DNA of 16,700 nucleotides from CAZAYB01 sp964489215. Its GTDB lineage: Bacteria; Planctomycetota; Phycisphaerae; Sedimentisphaerales; Anaerohalosphaeraceae. Shown piece after piece: positions 1 to 7,676 of the stretch. The stretch is from contig CAZAYB010000038.1 of assembly GCA_964489215.1 (NCBI GenBank), forward strand, positions 1 to 16,700, written 5' to 3'. The notes under the pieces were generated by a model. The model was not told where the DNA came from. It saw only the letters and a program-made list of their open reading frames with translations, and searched no databases. How positions within the stretch are numbered: position 1 is the first letter of the stretch; every line of letters starts with the position of its first letter. A program made the translations under genes and the position numbers.

Positions 1-1
1 G

Positions 2-52
2 GATCGAACGACGTTGTGGCGGAAGATGAAGCGGTATGGGATTGAGGAGTGA
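2..52 (+). CDS. C-terminal tail of a sigma-54-dependent (NtrC-family) regulator, Fis-type HTH; 5' end outside window
   Basis: Only the last 16 codons and the TGA stop (50-52) are in the window. They read DRTTLWRKMKRYGIEE, which matches the recognition helix and end of the Fis-type helix-turn-helix that closes NtrC-family activators (consensus around R-T-T-L-W-R-K-hydrophobic-K-x-Y-G-I). In the full protein this helix binds an upstream activating sequence while a central AAA+ domain drives sigma-54 polymerase. Regulators of this kind, such as the PrsR type, are often found near exosortase/polysaccharide loci, so it may control glycan genes, but that is inference. The gene converges on the TPR/GT-C gene with only 20 bases between stop codons. 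The AAA+ and receiver domains cannot be seen. The match is short but very characteristic. Confidence 0.62.
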   Translation, partial: DRTTLWRKMKRYGIEE

Positions 53-72
53 GGGGGGCATCCCCATAAGCG

Positions 73-2202
73 TTAATCTACAGTATCATAATTCTTTCTA
101 TTCAATTGACGGTTTTGTCTTCTCAATGAAGTGATGATGTATTGCGTAACAATACCCTCGGCAATAGGAGGCAAAAAAGGAGATGCTGAAATCATTTTTA
201 GCTTAGACTGGATAAATGGAATCGGAAACAATGACAACAATTCATCAGTATAAATCGATGCTGAAAGCATATCTTCCGCCTTAATCCGATTTTCTATAAG
301 ATAAAAGTAGTTGTATATGCATTCCGGACATATCGTTCTGATCTTTTCCAAATATTTTTCGGCCATGGAATACCGTCCCAAAAGGTTCAGCGCACCTCCA
401 ATATACAAATGCCCCTTGATGTTGTCCGGTTTTTCCTTGATTACTTTTTGAAAACAGTTTATAGAGGACTCTATTTTTCCTTTGTTCAAAAGCGACAACC
501 CTTTAATTAGAAGATATTTCGAATTCTTTCGAGATTCAAGCAATACATTGCTCTGGGCTAAGGCGGTTTCAAATCTTTTAGTCTGCATAAGTGCCAAAAC
601 CAGGTTATAGCGAGCCTCATGATAATCGCTGTATATCGCTAAAGCTTCTCTGTAGAAAGAGATTGCGGTTTCATAATCATGCTTCCAATAGTATATATTA
701 CCAATATGTTTCAACGTTAACGCTTTACTTTTGAAGAGTTTAGGCCCCTTCAGCGGGACTGCTTTCTGTAATAAAAAAAGCGCTGCCTCATGATCACCTA
801 TGTTTTTATAGTATTGAACTGCAAGATTTTGATACGGTACCGCAGATGCAGGGGCTTTACGAATAGCATCTTCCCACAAAGACATTTCCGTTTTCCAGGA
901 TACATTTCTACTATATGTTCCCACTCCGAAACCACAAATAAGCCCGATTATTAGTATGGACAAAGATAAAAAGATTAATTTGCTTTTATTCTTATAATAA
1001 ACCAAAAGTCGTTCCATCCCAATAGCAATTGGTAGAAAAAGAAACAGAGAGGGTAAATAATTCCGATGTTCAAAAATCAGTTCTAATGGCAAAATTGTGG
1101 ATTCAACACAATGGGTTAGGAAATAAAATAGGATTGAGAAGGAAAAAACTGGATGTTTTCTGCTAACGGCAATCGACAGAACGATTAATCCCAAGATCGT
1201 CGCAACCGCCAGAAATGTACTGAACGGATGAAACAAAGAAGTCGAAAGCACAATGTCGTGTTTTATGGAGAGGCGGTTTGGAATGGGGTAAAATATCTGA
1301 GAAATATAAAATATAATAATCCTGGATTCCGTTAGCAGACGCTCTTTTAGACCAAAAGGCCTAATCCTGTAAGTCCCAAAAACATCTTGACCGCCTGACA
1401 GGTAAAAAATTGCTGATAGCCCTACCGCCGCAACGGCGGCGAACAACAGATATATATGAATTCTTTTTGCTCTTTGGAAATTTATAGCTCGTTGGAAAAA
1501 TAGTATCTCGATAAGTAAGAGAGTAATTGGCAGAGTGATGGCATTTTCTTTTGAGCCCAAGGCGAGTATATAACTTAAAATGCAGCAACAATATAAAATG
1601 ATACGAGTTTGGAACTTATAAGACATTCTTCCTTTTAGAAAACAGTAGATACCGATAGTGTAGAACATAGCCGCCAATGAGGCCATCCGTTGAACGACAT
1701 AGGTTACTGCTTGTGTCTGTATTGGGTTAGCCGCCCAAAAAGCAACGGCCAACAACGCAATAGAATATACGGCTTCTTTTCTTTGACCCGTAACTATCAG
1801 AACAGGAGTTTTGAAAAGCTGTCTTATCACAAGAAATAAAACACATGCTGAAATACAATGGATTAATATATTTACGATGTGATATCCAACAACCTCATTT
1901 TTTCCTATATACCAGTTTAGAGCAAAAGTCATGCAAGCCAATGGCCTGTATAACCTGCTATCATCATACTTTCCTCCTGCATATCCGGCAAAAAAGGTTC
2001 TAAAAAGGGAATGGGGTTTCAGGTTTTTTATATGCAAATGTGGATTTTCCAGGATGTTGGGCATGTCATCGTAATGCCAATCAGCTTGGAATGTATTGCT
2101 ATAGGTCAAAAATATCAAAGAAATAAAAATTATACTTGCACTACTCAATGTCATTGAATTCCATTTATGTGTATTGCATTTTCTACCATTTCCATGCCGC
2201 AT
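73..2202 (-). CDS. GT-C-type membrane glycosyltransferase with C-terminal TPR repeats (TMTC/PMT-like)
   Basis: The 709-residue protein has two parts. Residues about 20-430 hold roughly ten hydrophobic segments. After the first segment comes a polar loop with an acidic pair (D45-D46 in WHYDDMPNI) and then YRPL (85-88). This layout is typical of GT-C transferases of the TMTC/PMT type, in which the first loop acid acts in catalysis at the outer membrane face. From about residue 450 to 650 there are several TPR-like helical repeats (ALA/Y..G....A...Y..AL pattern), probably periplasmic and used for protein or glycan contacts. The expected donor is a polyprenyl-phosphate sugar; the acceptor is unknown. 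The start ATG has AAGG eight bases upstream. A second Met at residue 17 sits just before the first membrane segment and is an alternative start. The gene lies 132 bases downstream of the DPDLW gene on the same strand and may be co-transcribed with it. The transmembrane part is AT-rich (18 G+C in bases 1561-1620). Confidence 0.75.
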   Translation of the reverse strand: MRHGNGRKCNTHKWNSMTLSSASIIFISLIFLTYSNTFQADWHYDDMPNILENPHLHIKNLKPHSLFRTFFAGYAGGKYDDSRLYRPLACMTFALNWYIGKNEVVGYHIVNILIHCISACVLFLVIRQLFKTPVLIVTGQRKEAVYSIALLAVAFWAANPIQTQAVTYVVQRMASLAAMFYTIGIYCFLKGRMSYKFQTRIILYCCCILSYILALGSKENAITLPITLLLIEILFFQRAINFQRAKRIHIYLLFAAVAAVGLSAIFYLSGGQDVFGTYRIRPFGLKERLLTESRIIIFYISQIFYPIPNRLSIKHDIVLSTSLFHPFSTFLAVATILGLIVLSIAVSRKHPVFSFSILFYFLTHCVESTILPLELIFEHRNYLPSLFLFLPIAIGMERLLVYYKNKSKLIFLSLSILIIGLICGFGVGTYSRNVSWKTEMSLWEDAIRKAPASAVPYQNLAVQYYKNIGDHEAALFLLQKAVPLKGPKLFKSKALTLKHIGNIYYWKHDYETAISFYREALAIYSDYHEARYNLVLALMQTKRFETALAQSNVLLESRKNSKYLLIKGLSLLNKGKIESSINCFQKVIKEKPDNIKGHLYIGGALNLLGRYSMAEKYLEKIRTICPECIYNYFYLIENRIKAEDMLSASIYTDELLSLFPIPFIQSKLKMISASPFLPPIAEGIVTQYIITSLRRQNRQLNRKNYDTVD

Positions 2203-2334
2203 AATTGTTGCCTTGTATCGAACCTTTAATTACTAATATCATTAATCCGGGCTGGATATGCCCACGAATATTTAACCATCCGTTTTATTCTAATAGTTTA
2301 TCAGTTTAGGGGGTTATACGTTGACAGGAATCGT

Positions 2335-3873
2335 TTAGGGGAAATATATGGATGGCTCATTTTCCTGTCTTTCGACTCTTCCATTTCTCATAAGCTCAAT
2401 AAATTTTTTATTTTTCATGTTGTACTTCAAGAAAATAATCGCAGTAGAATCGGAATAAACATAGATCCATTCTTGGGATCTCCCGATCAAATCGTGAAAG
2501 AATCGGGACTGCCGCGCCAAGACAATGTCGGCTGGATATCTATGCATCAATCTCTTCCACCCTGCTCTATCTTCCTCATGTATAAAATGATCATTGATAA
2601 TCGATTCGGGATAAACGGTTCGGAATCGGCCATCAATAGAAACCCTGCATGCTGGGTAAAGATGCCAGATAGCATATTCTCCCCAGCTGAATGGAACCAG
2701 AAGATTGCCCTTGATCTCATTGGCTTTAAGGAAACGCACTGCCGATACGGGATAGTCTTTTGGACTTACAATGATCCGACACTTTGCTGCTACATAAATG
2801 TAAATCCCTCGATACGCCTGATGGGCTGAAATCGTCAATATACCAAAGATGATCACAATATAAGACAATCGACCCAAACCGCTTTTTGGAAATCGACGCC
2901 GAAAGGCATCCAAGTCGATAGAAAGCCAGTGGACGATAAACGGTGTGGCTGCTATACTGAAAAATGGGATGTGCCGCTGCTGTTGGAACGCCGCAAGAAG
3001 GATCGCTCCAATGGCCGCCGCTTCCCAGCCCTCTATCCAGCGAAAATTGATAACAAAAGTTCCCAAAAAGATTGCCGCCATGATTTTGAAACGTGCATAG
3101 GAAAAGCTCCACAACTCTACAGGAGCCCATTCCGTGATCGCGCGTGGAAGGGATAGTGTTTGATAGAGGAATACTAAAAGGCGATAACCGTAGGGATTGA
3201 TCAAGGTCGATAAACTGACCGCAAGAAGACAGATCCACAAGTGCTTGAGCCCTGGAACCGATTTTTCGAGGGCAATACGCTCAACGGTTTTCCACCCTAC
3301 AACACCGATGATTAGAGCCCAGCCCATTAAAAAACCACCGTGCAAGTTCACCCACACCAACATCAACAATGGCAGGCAAAATAGACGATTTTTTTTCTTG
3401 ATAAAATAGAGATGTAGGATATAAAGGAACAGAGAAAAAAAAAGGAAGGAGAACAGTTGCGGGCGAACCATAAACCCCTTTTTAGCGGTATATATGGCAA
3501 GAATCATTCCAAATGCGAGAGTCAAAGGATATTGCCGGCGCATATTGCAGATTCGTAATAAAATCCAAACCAAGCATAATCCAATGGTCAGTTTTCCGAA
3601 TAACAGTCCGGTATCCCCCAAGAATCGGTAAATGGCATAAAAAATAAGTTCTGCCAACCATTCATGATTAATCCACTGACTGCCGTATGCAGTAAACGAA
3701 TAGGGGTCTCTTTCGGCCAACTCCCCGGCACGCAGATGGTCTCCGCCAAATTTAATGTGCCCCCACAAATCAGGGTCGGCCGTAACATAAGAAAAGAGGT
3801 AAATAGCAGTAGTGAAGATTAAAAATCTTGTGGAAAGCCCTAACACGGAATTGTAAGTAATTTTGTGTCTCAA
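2335..3873 (-). CDS. Polytopic membrane protein of the 'DPDLW' family, putative GT-C-like; start interrupted or TTG
   Basis: The 512-residue protein is strongly hydrophobic with about ten membrane segments. After the first segment comes DPDLWGH (33-39), then DPYSF (56-60) and NHEWLAE (69-75). I recognise this as a recurring but uncharacterised bacterial family resembling GT-C transferases, with acidic residues in the first periplasmic loop. The soluble C-terminus from about residue 385 contains PFSWGEYAIW and a DGR motif also common in the family. A role in transferring lipid-linked sugars is inference. The start given is TTG with AAGAAG about six bases upstream. However, a much stronger site (GGAGG, five-base spacer, ATG at 3918) lies in the same frame 45 bases upstream, separated from the TTG by a single TGA at 3898-3900. 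The original start may therefore be 3918. Base composition is near 50% G+C (30 of 60 at 2641-2700), higher than most neighbours. Confidence 0.65.
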   Translation of the reverse strand: MRHKITYNSVLGLSTRFLIFTTAIYLFSYVTADPDLWGHIKFGGDHLRAGELAERDPYSFTAYGSQWINHEWLAELIFYAIYRFLGDTGLLFGKLTIGLCLVWILLRICNMRRQYPLTLAFGMILAIYTAKKGFMVRPQLFSFLFFSLFLYILHLYFIKKKNRLFCLPLLMLVWVNLHGGFLMGWALIIGVVGWKTVERIALEKSVPGLKHLWICLLAVSLSTLINPYGYRLLVFLYQTLSLPRAITEWAPVELWSFSYARFKIMAAIFLGTFVINFRWIEGWEAAAIGAILLAAFQQQRHIPFFSIAATPFIVHWLSIDLDAFRRRFPKSGLGRLSYIVIIFGILTISAHQAYRGIYIYVAAKCRIIVSPKDYPVSAVRFLKANEIKGNLLVPFSWGEYAIWHLYPACRVSIDGRFRTVYPESIINDHFIHEEDRAGWKRLMHRYPADIVLARQSRFFHDLIGRSQEWIYVYSDSTAIIFLKYNMKNKKFIELMRNGRVERQENEPSIYFP

Positions 3874-3897
3874 TGTTGTCTTCTTTAAATCGGAAAT

Positions 3898-3928
3898 TCA
3901 TTCAAGTTTAACAGGCATCTCTACCTCC
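3898..3928 (-). promoter_or_regulatory. Strong Shine-Dalgarno plus six-codon reading frame ending in TGA, in frame with the DPDLW gene
   Basis: On the minus strand GGAGG (3928-3924) is followed after five bases by ATG (3918-3916). The frame reads M-P-V-K-L-E and ends in TGA (3900-3898). It is the same frame as the downstream gene, with no other stop before the TTG at 3873. Two readings are possible. It may be a leader peptide with re-initiation at the TTG, or the true N-terminus of the membrane protein broken by one nonsense mutation or base error. Confidence 0.5.
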
Positions 3929-3944
3929 AGAAATCGCAACAAAA

Positions 3945-4691
3945 ATGGTAAAAATATCAAGCTCCCCTTTCCACATCTCGAATTTAGATGATCTTCCTGA
4001 AAATTTTTTGCTCAGTATCATCATGCCGGTGTATAATGAGAAGGATACCATTCAAGCTGCGATCAATGAAGTCTCCAAAACTCCATACCCCAAACAAATT
4101 CTTGTAATTGATGATGGCTCTCAGGATGGAACAGGTGACATTTTAAGACAAAATCGCAATACCAATGTTGAGATCATCCATCATAATGATAATTTCGGCA
4201 AAGGCAAAGCAATTCGCTCCGGCTTGTCCAGGGCCAAAGGATCTGTTCTCCTAATCCAAGACGCGGATTTAGAATATGATCCAAATGAATATCCGATTTT
4301 ACTTCATCCTATAATATCGGGTAAAGCGGATGTAGTATATGGGTCTAGATTTGCCGGGCATGGGGCCCATCGTGTCTTATATTTCTGGCATTACATGGGA
4401 AATCGGTTTTTAACCCTTGTATCTAATATTTTTACCGATTTGAACCTAACAGATATGGAATCCTGTTTCAAGGTATTTACAAGAGAGGCACTTGATGGGA
4501 TAACTATAGAGGAAGATCGGTTCGGAGTAGAGCCCGAAATTACAGCGAAAATATCTAAGAAAAAAGATTTGAAAATTTACGAAGTCCCTATATCGTATTA
4601 CGGGAGAACTTATGAGGAGGGGAAAAAAATTAATTGGAAAGATGGCGTAAGGGCCTTATGGTGCATCTTAAAATACAATTTGTTTAGATAA
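3945..4691 (+). CDS. Family 2 glycosyltransferase, DPM1-like (polyprenyl-phosphate sugar synthase type)
   Basis: The 248-residue soluble protein has a GT-A fold. IIMPVYNE (25-32) opens the nucleotide-binding half, DDGS sits at 56-59, and the metal-binding DAD triad (106-108) follows. GSRF (133-136) and the F-G-V-E-P-E segment near residue 200 are typical of the DPM1/dolichyl-phosphate-sugar-synthase branch. Such enzymes move a hexose from a nucleotide sugar to polyprenyl phosphate on the cytoplasmic face. It has no membrane segments, so it would be membrane-associated or would act with the next protein. About 22 residues precede the GT-A core. No strong ribosome binding site is visible before the ATG, and no alternative in-frame start exists upstream before a stop at 3909. 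Its TAA overlaps the next ATG by one base (TAATG), which implies translational coupling. The sugar cannot be told from sequence. Confidence 0.85.
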   Translation: MVKISSSPFHISNLDDLPENFLLSIIMPVYNEKDTIQAAINEVSKTPYPKQILVIDDGSQDGTGDILRQNRNTNVEIIHHNDNFGKGKAIRSGLSRAKGSVLLIQDADLEYDPNEYPILLHPIISGKADVVYGSRFAGHGAHRVLYFWHYMGNRFLTLVSNIFTDLNLTDMESCFKVFTREALDGITIEEDRFGVEPEITAKISKKKDLKIYEVPISYYGRTYEEGKKINWKDGVRALWCILKYNLFR

Positions 4692-5662
4692 TGATCGAAA
4701 ACAAAACATCCCAAAGAAAAAAAGATATTAGCAAGTCTGTTTCGATCGTTGTGCCGATCAACGACGAAGAGCAGAATATCTCACCACTCTGTCATGAAAT
4801 CGTCTCCACCCTAGATTATATGAACCAACCTTATGAAATCATTGTCATTGATGATGGGAGCACTGATAAAAGTTTTGAACAATTATTATATATTAAAAAA
4901 AAATATCCTATGATAAAGATAATAAAATTCAGAAAAAATTACGGTCAATCTGCTGCTCTCGATGCAGGTTTTCAGGCTGCTGAAGGCGACATCATCATAT
5001 CCTTGGATGGTGACCGGCAAAATGATCCCAAAGATATCCCTCTACTGATAAACGAACTTTATAAAGGATATGACGTCGTATGTGGGTGGCGGTATCATAG
5101 AAAAGATCCCTTTCTCAAGAGATTTATATCAGGGGGGGCCTATATTCTCAGGAATATGATAATCAAAGACGGCGTTCACGACTCTGGATGCACTTTACGA
5201 GCATATAGGAAGGCCTGTTTTGAACGCATTCAGCTTTATGGTGAAATGCATCGATTCATTCCAGCTCTTCTATCATGGGAAGGCTTTAATGTTACTGAAA
5301 TAAAAGTCCGTCATCGGCCGAGAATACATGGTAAAACAAAGTACACGATTACTAGAGTATTCAAGGGAATACTGGACATGGTGATCGTTAAATTCTGGAT
5401 TAAATATTCTTCAAGGCCCGTCCATTTTTTCGGCGGAATCGGTCTGTCCATGGGATTCGTAGGTTTTACTCTATCAATTTATTTGACCATCGTTAAATTG
5501 TTTTACCAGCAAAATATCGGTAATCGACCCCTTTTGCTTTTATCTATCCTTTTGATGATCATTGGGGCTCAATTCCTCCTTTTCGGCATTTTAGCCGATA
5601 TCATGATAAAGATATATTTCGGTGAAAAAAGACAAGCCTATTTTATTGATAAAGTCCTTTAA
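4691..5662 (+). CDS. Membrane-anchored family 2 glycosyltransferase, GtrB/ArnC-like polyprenyl-phosphate sugar transferase
   Basis: The 323-residue protein has a GT-A domain and two C-terminal membrane helices (about 244-270 and 281-306). Motifs are VVPINDEE (20-27), DDGS (54-57), DGD (106-108), MHRFIPAL (186-193) and the HGKTKY segment near 213-218. Together these place it with GtrB, ArnC and PglC-independent undecaprenyl-phosphate sugar transferases, which build a C55-P-sugar in the inner membrane for GT-C enzymes. It starts with the ATG that overlaps the preceding stop by one base. Two such enzymes side by side suggest either two different lipid-linked sugars or a soluble/membrane pair; the sequence does not decide this. 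After its stop the same frame stays open for 22 codons up to the sulfotransferase ATG. Confidence 0.88.
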   Translation: MIENKTSQRKKDISKSVSIVVPINDEEQNISPLCHEIVSTLDYMNQPYEIIVIDDGSTDKSFEQLLYIKKKYPMIKIIKFRKNYGQSAALDAGFQAAEGDIIISLDGDRQNDPKDIPLLINELYKGYDVVCGWRYHRKDPFLKRFISGGAYILRNMIIKDGVHDSGCTLRAYRKACFERIQLYGEMHRFIPALLSWEGFNVTEIKVRHRPRIHGKTKYTITRVFKGILDMVIVKFWIKYSSRPVHFFGGIGLSMGFVGFTLSIYLTIVKLFYQQNIGNRPLLLLSILLMIIGAQFLLFGILADIMIKIYFGEKRQAYFIDKVL

Positions 5663-5728
5663 GATTCTTTCTATGTTCGACTTAGCTTTCAACGTGTCGT
5701 TTACAACATTTTAATACCATCAACATCC

Positions 5729-6652
5729 ATGGACATAACGGGCTATCATCTTATTTATATCCTGGGCGGCGGGCATAGTGGTTCCACTCTTCTAGATTTT
5801 ATTATTTCAACCTCAAGCGAGGTTTACGGAGTTGGAGAACTATCATTTCTAGATCAATACATTGGCACTGCTCCAGCCTCATATAAATTGACCATGGGCC
5901 GCACATGCACCTGTGGTGAGCATATGGATGACTGCCCTTTTTGGAAAAGCGTCAGTATTGGTCCTGATGAAAATATCGTAAAGATCGAATCCTTTTTAGA
6001 ATCATTTAAAATTTTTCTTAACATACTGAATCCATATGAACATTTGTTTCAATTTAAAGTAAAAATCGGGAAAAATAAAAAAGTGTATGATAAAATTTTT
6101 GATGCTGCCCAAAAAATTAAACCGGATATTAAATATCTCCTTGACTCATCCAAAGACCCTCGACGCCTCTACGAATTAATACAAGACGAAAGCATCCCGA
6201 ATCGAAACATCTGGATCATCCACCTCGTCAGAGATGGTAGAGGATACATACACTCTCATCAAAAGTCTACGAGGAAAACCCAAGGCCTCAAAGTTCGCAC
6301 CACCCCCTACTATGTAAGCGAATGGCTGCTCATCAATATCATTTCTAAAATTATGATAAAAAAATACCGCCTCAATGCTTTCCACATTAGCTATGACATG
6401 TTTTGTCAAAACCCAAAGTCTATTCTATCATTTTTAACCGATTGGTTGAACATTTCCAGCACTGACGTTTTAAGAGAAATCAATCAGACTGAACGTCATA
6501 ACATCCATGGCAACCTGCTACGGTTCAAAATGATTCATAACATATTTCATGACCGTTCTTGGCAGTTTAATATGAGCCCGTTTAAAAAACTGATCTTATC
6601 TTTAATAATATTTCCTTTCAACAAATTTTGGGTATATTATAAAAAAACGTGA
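5729..6652 (+). CDS. PAPS-dependent sulfotransferase family protein
   Basis: The 307-residue protein has the two nucleotide-sulfate binding motifs of the family. The 5'-phosphosulfate loop is GGGHSGSTLL near 13-22, and the 3'-phosphate segment is HLVRDGRGY (165-173) with R168. DSSKDPRR (139-146) and SYDMFCQNP (221-229, the usual 'Y-E-D-L/x-x-P' strand) also fit. A cysteine patch, CTCG (60-63) and DCPFW (68-72), recurs in bacterial members and could bind metal. The expected reaction moves sulfate from PAPS to a hydroxyl, here probably on a sugar given the neighbours. No signal peptide is seen, so it would act in the cytoplasm. The start has no clear ribosome binding site. Its TGA overlaps the next gene's GTG by four bases, which implies coupled translation. 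PAPS synthesis genes are not in the window. Confidence 0.8.
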   Translation: MDITGYHLIYILGGGHSGSTLLDFIISTSSEVYGVGELSFLDQYIGTAPASYKLTMGRTCTCGEHMDDCPFWKSVSIGPDENIVKIESFLESFKIFLNILNPYEHLFQFKVKIGKNKKVYDKIFDAAQKIKPDIKYLLDSSKDPRRLYELIQDESIPNRNIWIIHLVRDGRGYIHSHQKSTRKTQGLKVRTTPYYVSEWLLINIISKIMIKKYRLNAFHISYDMFCQNPKSILSFLTDWLNISSTDVLREINQTERHNIHGNLLRFKMIHNIFHDRSWQFNMSPFKKLILSLIIFPFNKFWVYYKKT

Positions 6653-7614
6653 GCATCAAAGGAATCATAAGGCTTGTTGTCACATGTTCTCTTACCGCCT
6701 ACCTGTTTGTTTACATTGTAGACCTGCGATCTCTAATTATTACACTTCAGAAGGCTTCATTGCATTATCTTATAATGGCCTTTGCTCTGAATATGGTGGG
6801 TGTATTTTTATGCACAGGTAGATGGATGCTTATTTTAAGGGCAAAAAATATCACGATAGATTATTTTCTTTTGCTAAAACTTTATCTTTCTGGTATTTTT
6901 TATAATACTTTTTTTCCTGGAACGATCGGAGGAGACGTCTATAAAGTGCATAAAGCAGTCCATTGTTATTCCCCACCAAAAGGTTCTTTCATCGATTTTG
7001 CCAGCAGCGTATTTTGGGACAGATTTTTTGGTCTACTGACCGCAATTTTGACAGCCATTGCTGTAATCTGTTTCAGCTTAATAAACACCCACCCCCCACA
7101 ACACCTATCGATTTCAGCTCCTGTTTTGTTGATCTATATAGTTGGACTGATATTATTCTTTGTTCCATTTTTAATCCGAAAGTCGCAGAAATCGAATTGC
7201 CTAATTTCAACATTTCCGGTTAAACTAAAAATCTTTTTAGATCGACTTGTGGTACCAGTTTATGTTTTCTGCCGATTCCAATTTGATAGAATAATGATGG
7301 TGAAAATTACCATAATCTCATTCTTGTTTTATCTTGTTTCGTTTATAGGTACACCATACTGCTTACTTTATTCATTCGATTCTCCTATTTCGTATTTCAA
7401 CCTATTGTCTTTTATGCCGTTCCTTAATCTCATTGTCATGATCCCCATTTCTGTTGGAGGATTGGGTATAAGAGAATCAGCATATCTTTTTTTCTTATCA
7501 TTTACCGATATTCCTCCAGAAGTATCGACCTCCGTCGGTTTTATTATTTTTGGGATCACCATTTTCAATGGTATGATCGGTGCTGCCTTGGATTTGTTTT
7601 CCACCAAAATGTAG
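6649..7614 (+). CDS. UPF0104 / lysylphosphatidylglycerol-synthase-TM family membrane protein (putative lipid-linked-sugar flippase)
   Basis: The 321-residue integral membrane protein has about eight hydrophobic segments. Family hallmarks are GRW (57-59) after the second segment, a re-entrant-looking segment FYNTFFPGTIGGDVYK (84-99), WDRFFGL (123-129) and, near the C-terminus, PISVGGLGIRE (about residues 267-277). The same fold forms the flippase half of MprF, and stand-alone members occur in glycan loci. Moving polyprenyl-phosphate sugar or another lipid across the inner membrane is a reasonable guess, not proven for this branch. The start is GTG, chosen because it forms a GTGA overlap with the sulfotransferase stop. 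Position between sugar-lipid synthases and GT-C transferases supports a membrane-translocation step. Confidence 0.78.
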   Translation: MSIKGIIRLVVTCSLTAYLFVYIVDLRSLIITLQKASLHYLIMAFALNMVGVFLCTGRWMLILRAKNITIDYFLLLKLYLSGIFYNTFFPGTIGGDVYKVHKAVHCYSPPKGSFIDFASSVFWDRFFGLLTAILTAIAVICFSLINTHPPQHLSISAPVLLIYIVGLILFFVPFLIRKSQKSNCLISTFPVKLKIFLDRLVVPVYVFCRFQFDRIMMVKITIISFLFYLVSFIGTPYCLLYSFDSPISYFNLLSFMPFLNLIVMIPISVGGLGIRESAYLFFLSFTDIPPEVSTSVGFIIFGITIFNGMIGAALDLFSTKM

Positions 7615-7676
7615 CCTCTTTAAGGAAATTAAGTAACCTATACCGGCAAATACTTCTCATTTTTACTACACTATTT

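Noticed and set aside
54..65. GGGG-GCAT-CCCC hairpin between the regulator tail and the TPR/GT-C gene as a terminator
   Set aside because: The stem is only four base pairs and no T run follows on either strand.
2249..2263. GGGC/GCCC inverted repeat between the two minus-strand membrane genes
   Set aside because: A four-base stem with a seven-base loop and no T run is too weak to call a terminator or operator.
2321..2350. TTGACA on the plus strand followed about 17-18 bases later by ATATAT/TATATG, a possible antisense promoter into the DPDLW gene
   Set aside because: The -10 match is poor, it points into the 3' end of a convincing minus-strand gene, and no plus-strand gene follows.
2473..2829. 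Plus-strand open frame of 118 codons antisense to the DPDLW gene
   Set aside because: It has no recognisable domain and lies wholly within a well-supported gene on the other strand.
5660..5731. The GtrB-like gene and the sulfotransferase are in the same frame, with no stop for 22 codons after the TAA, hinting at a broken fusion
   Set aside because: An open run of 22 codons is common by chance, the linker has no recognisable domain, and the two families are not known to me as fusions.
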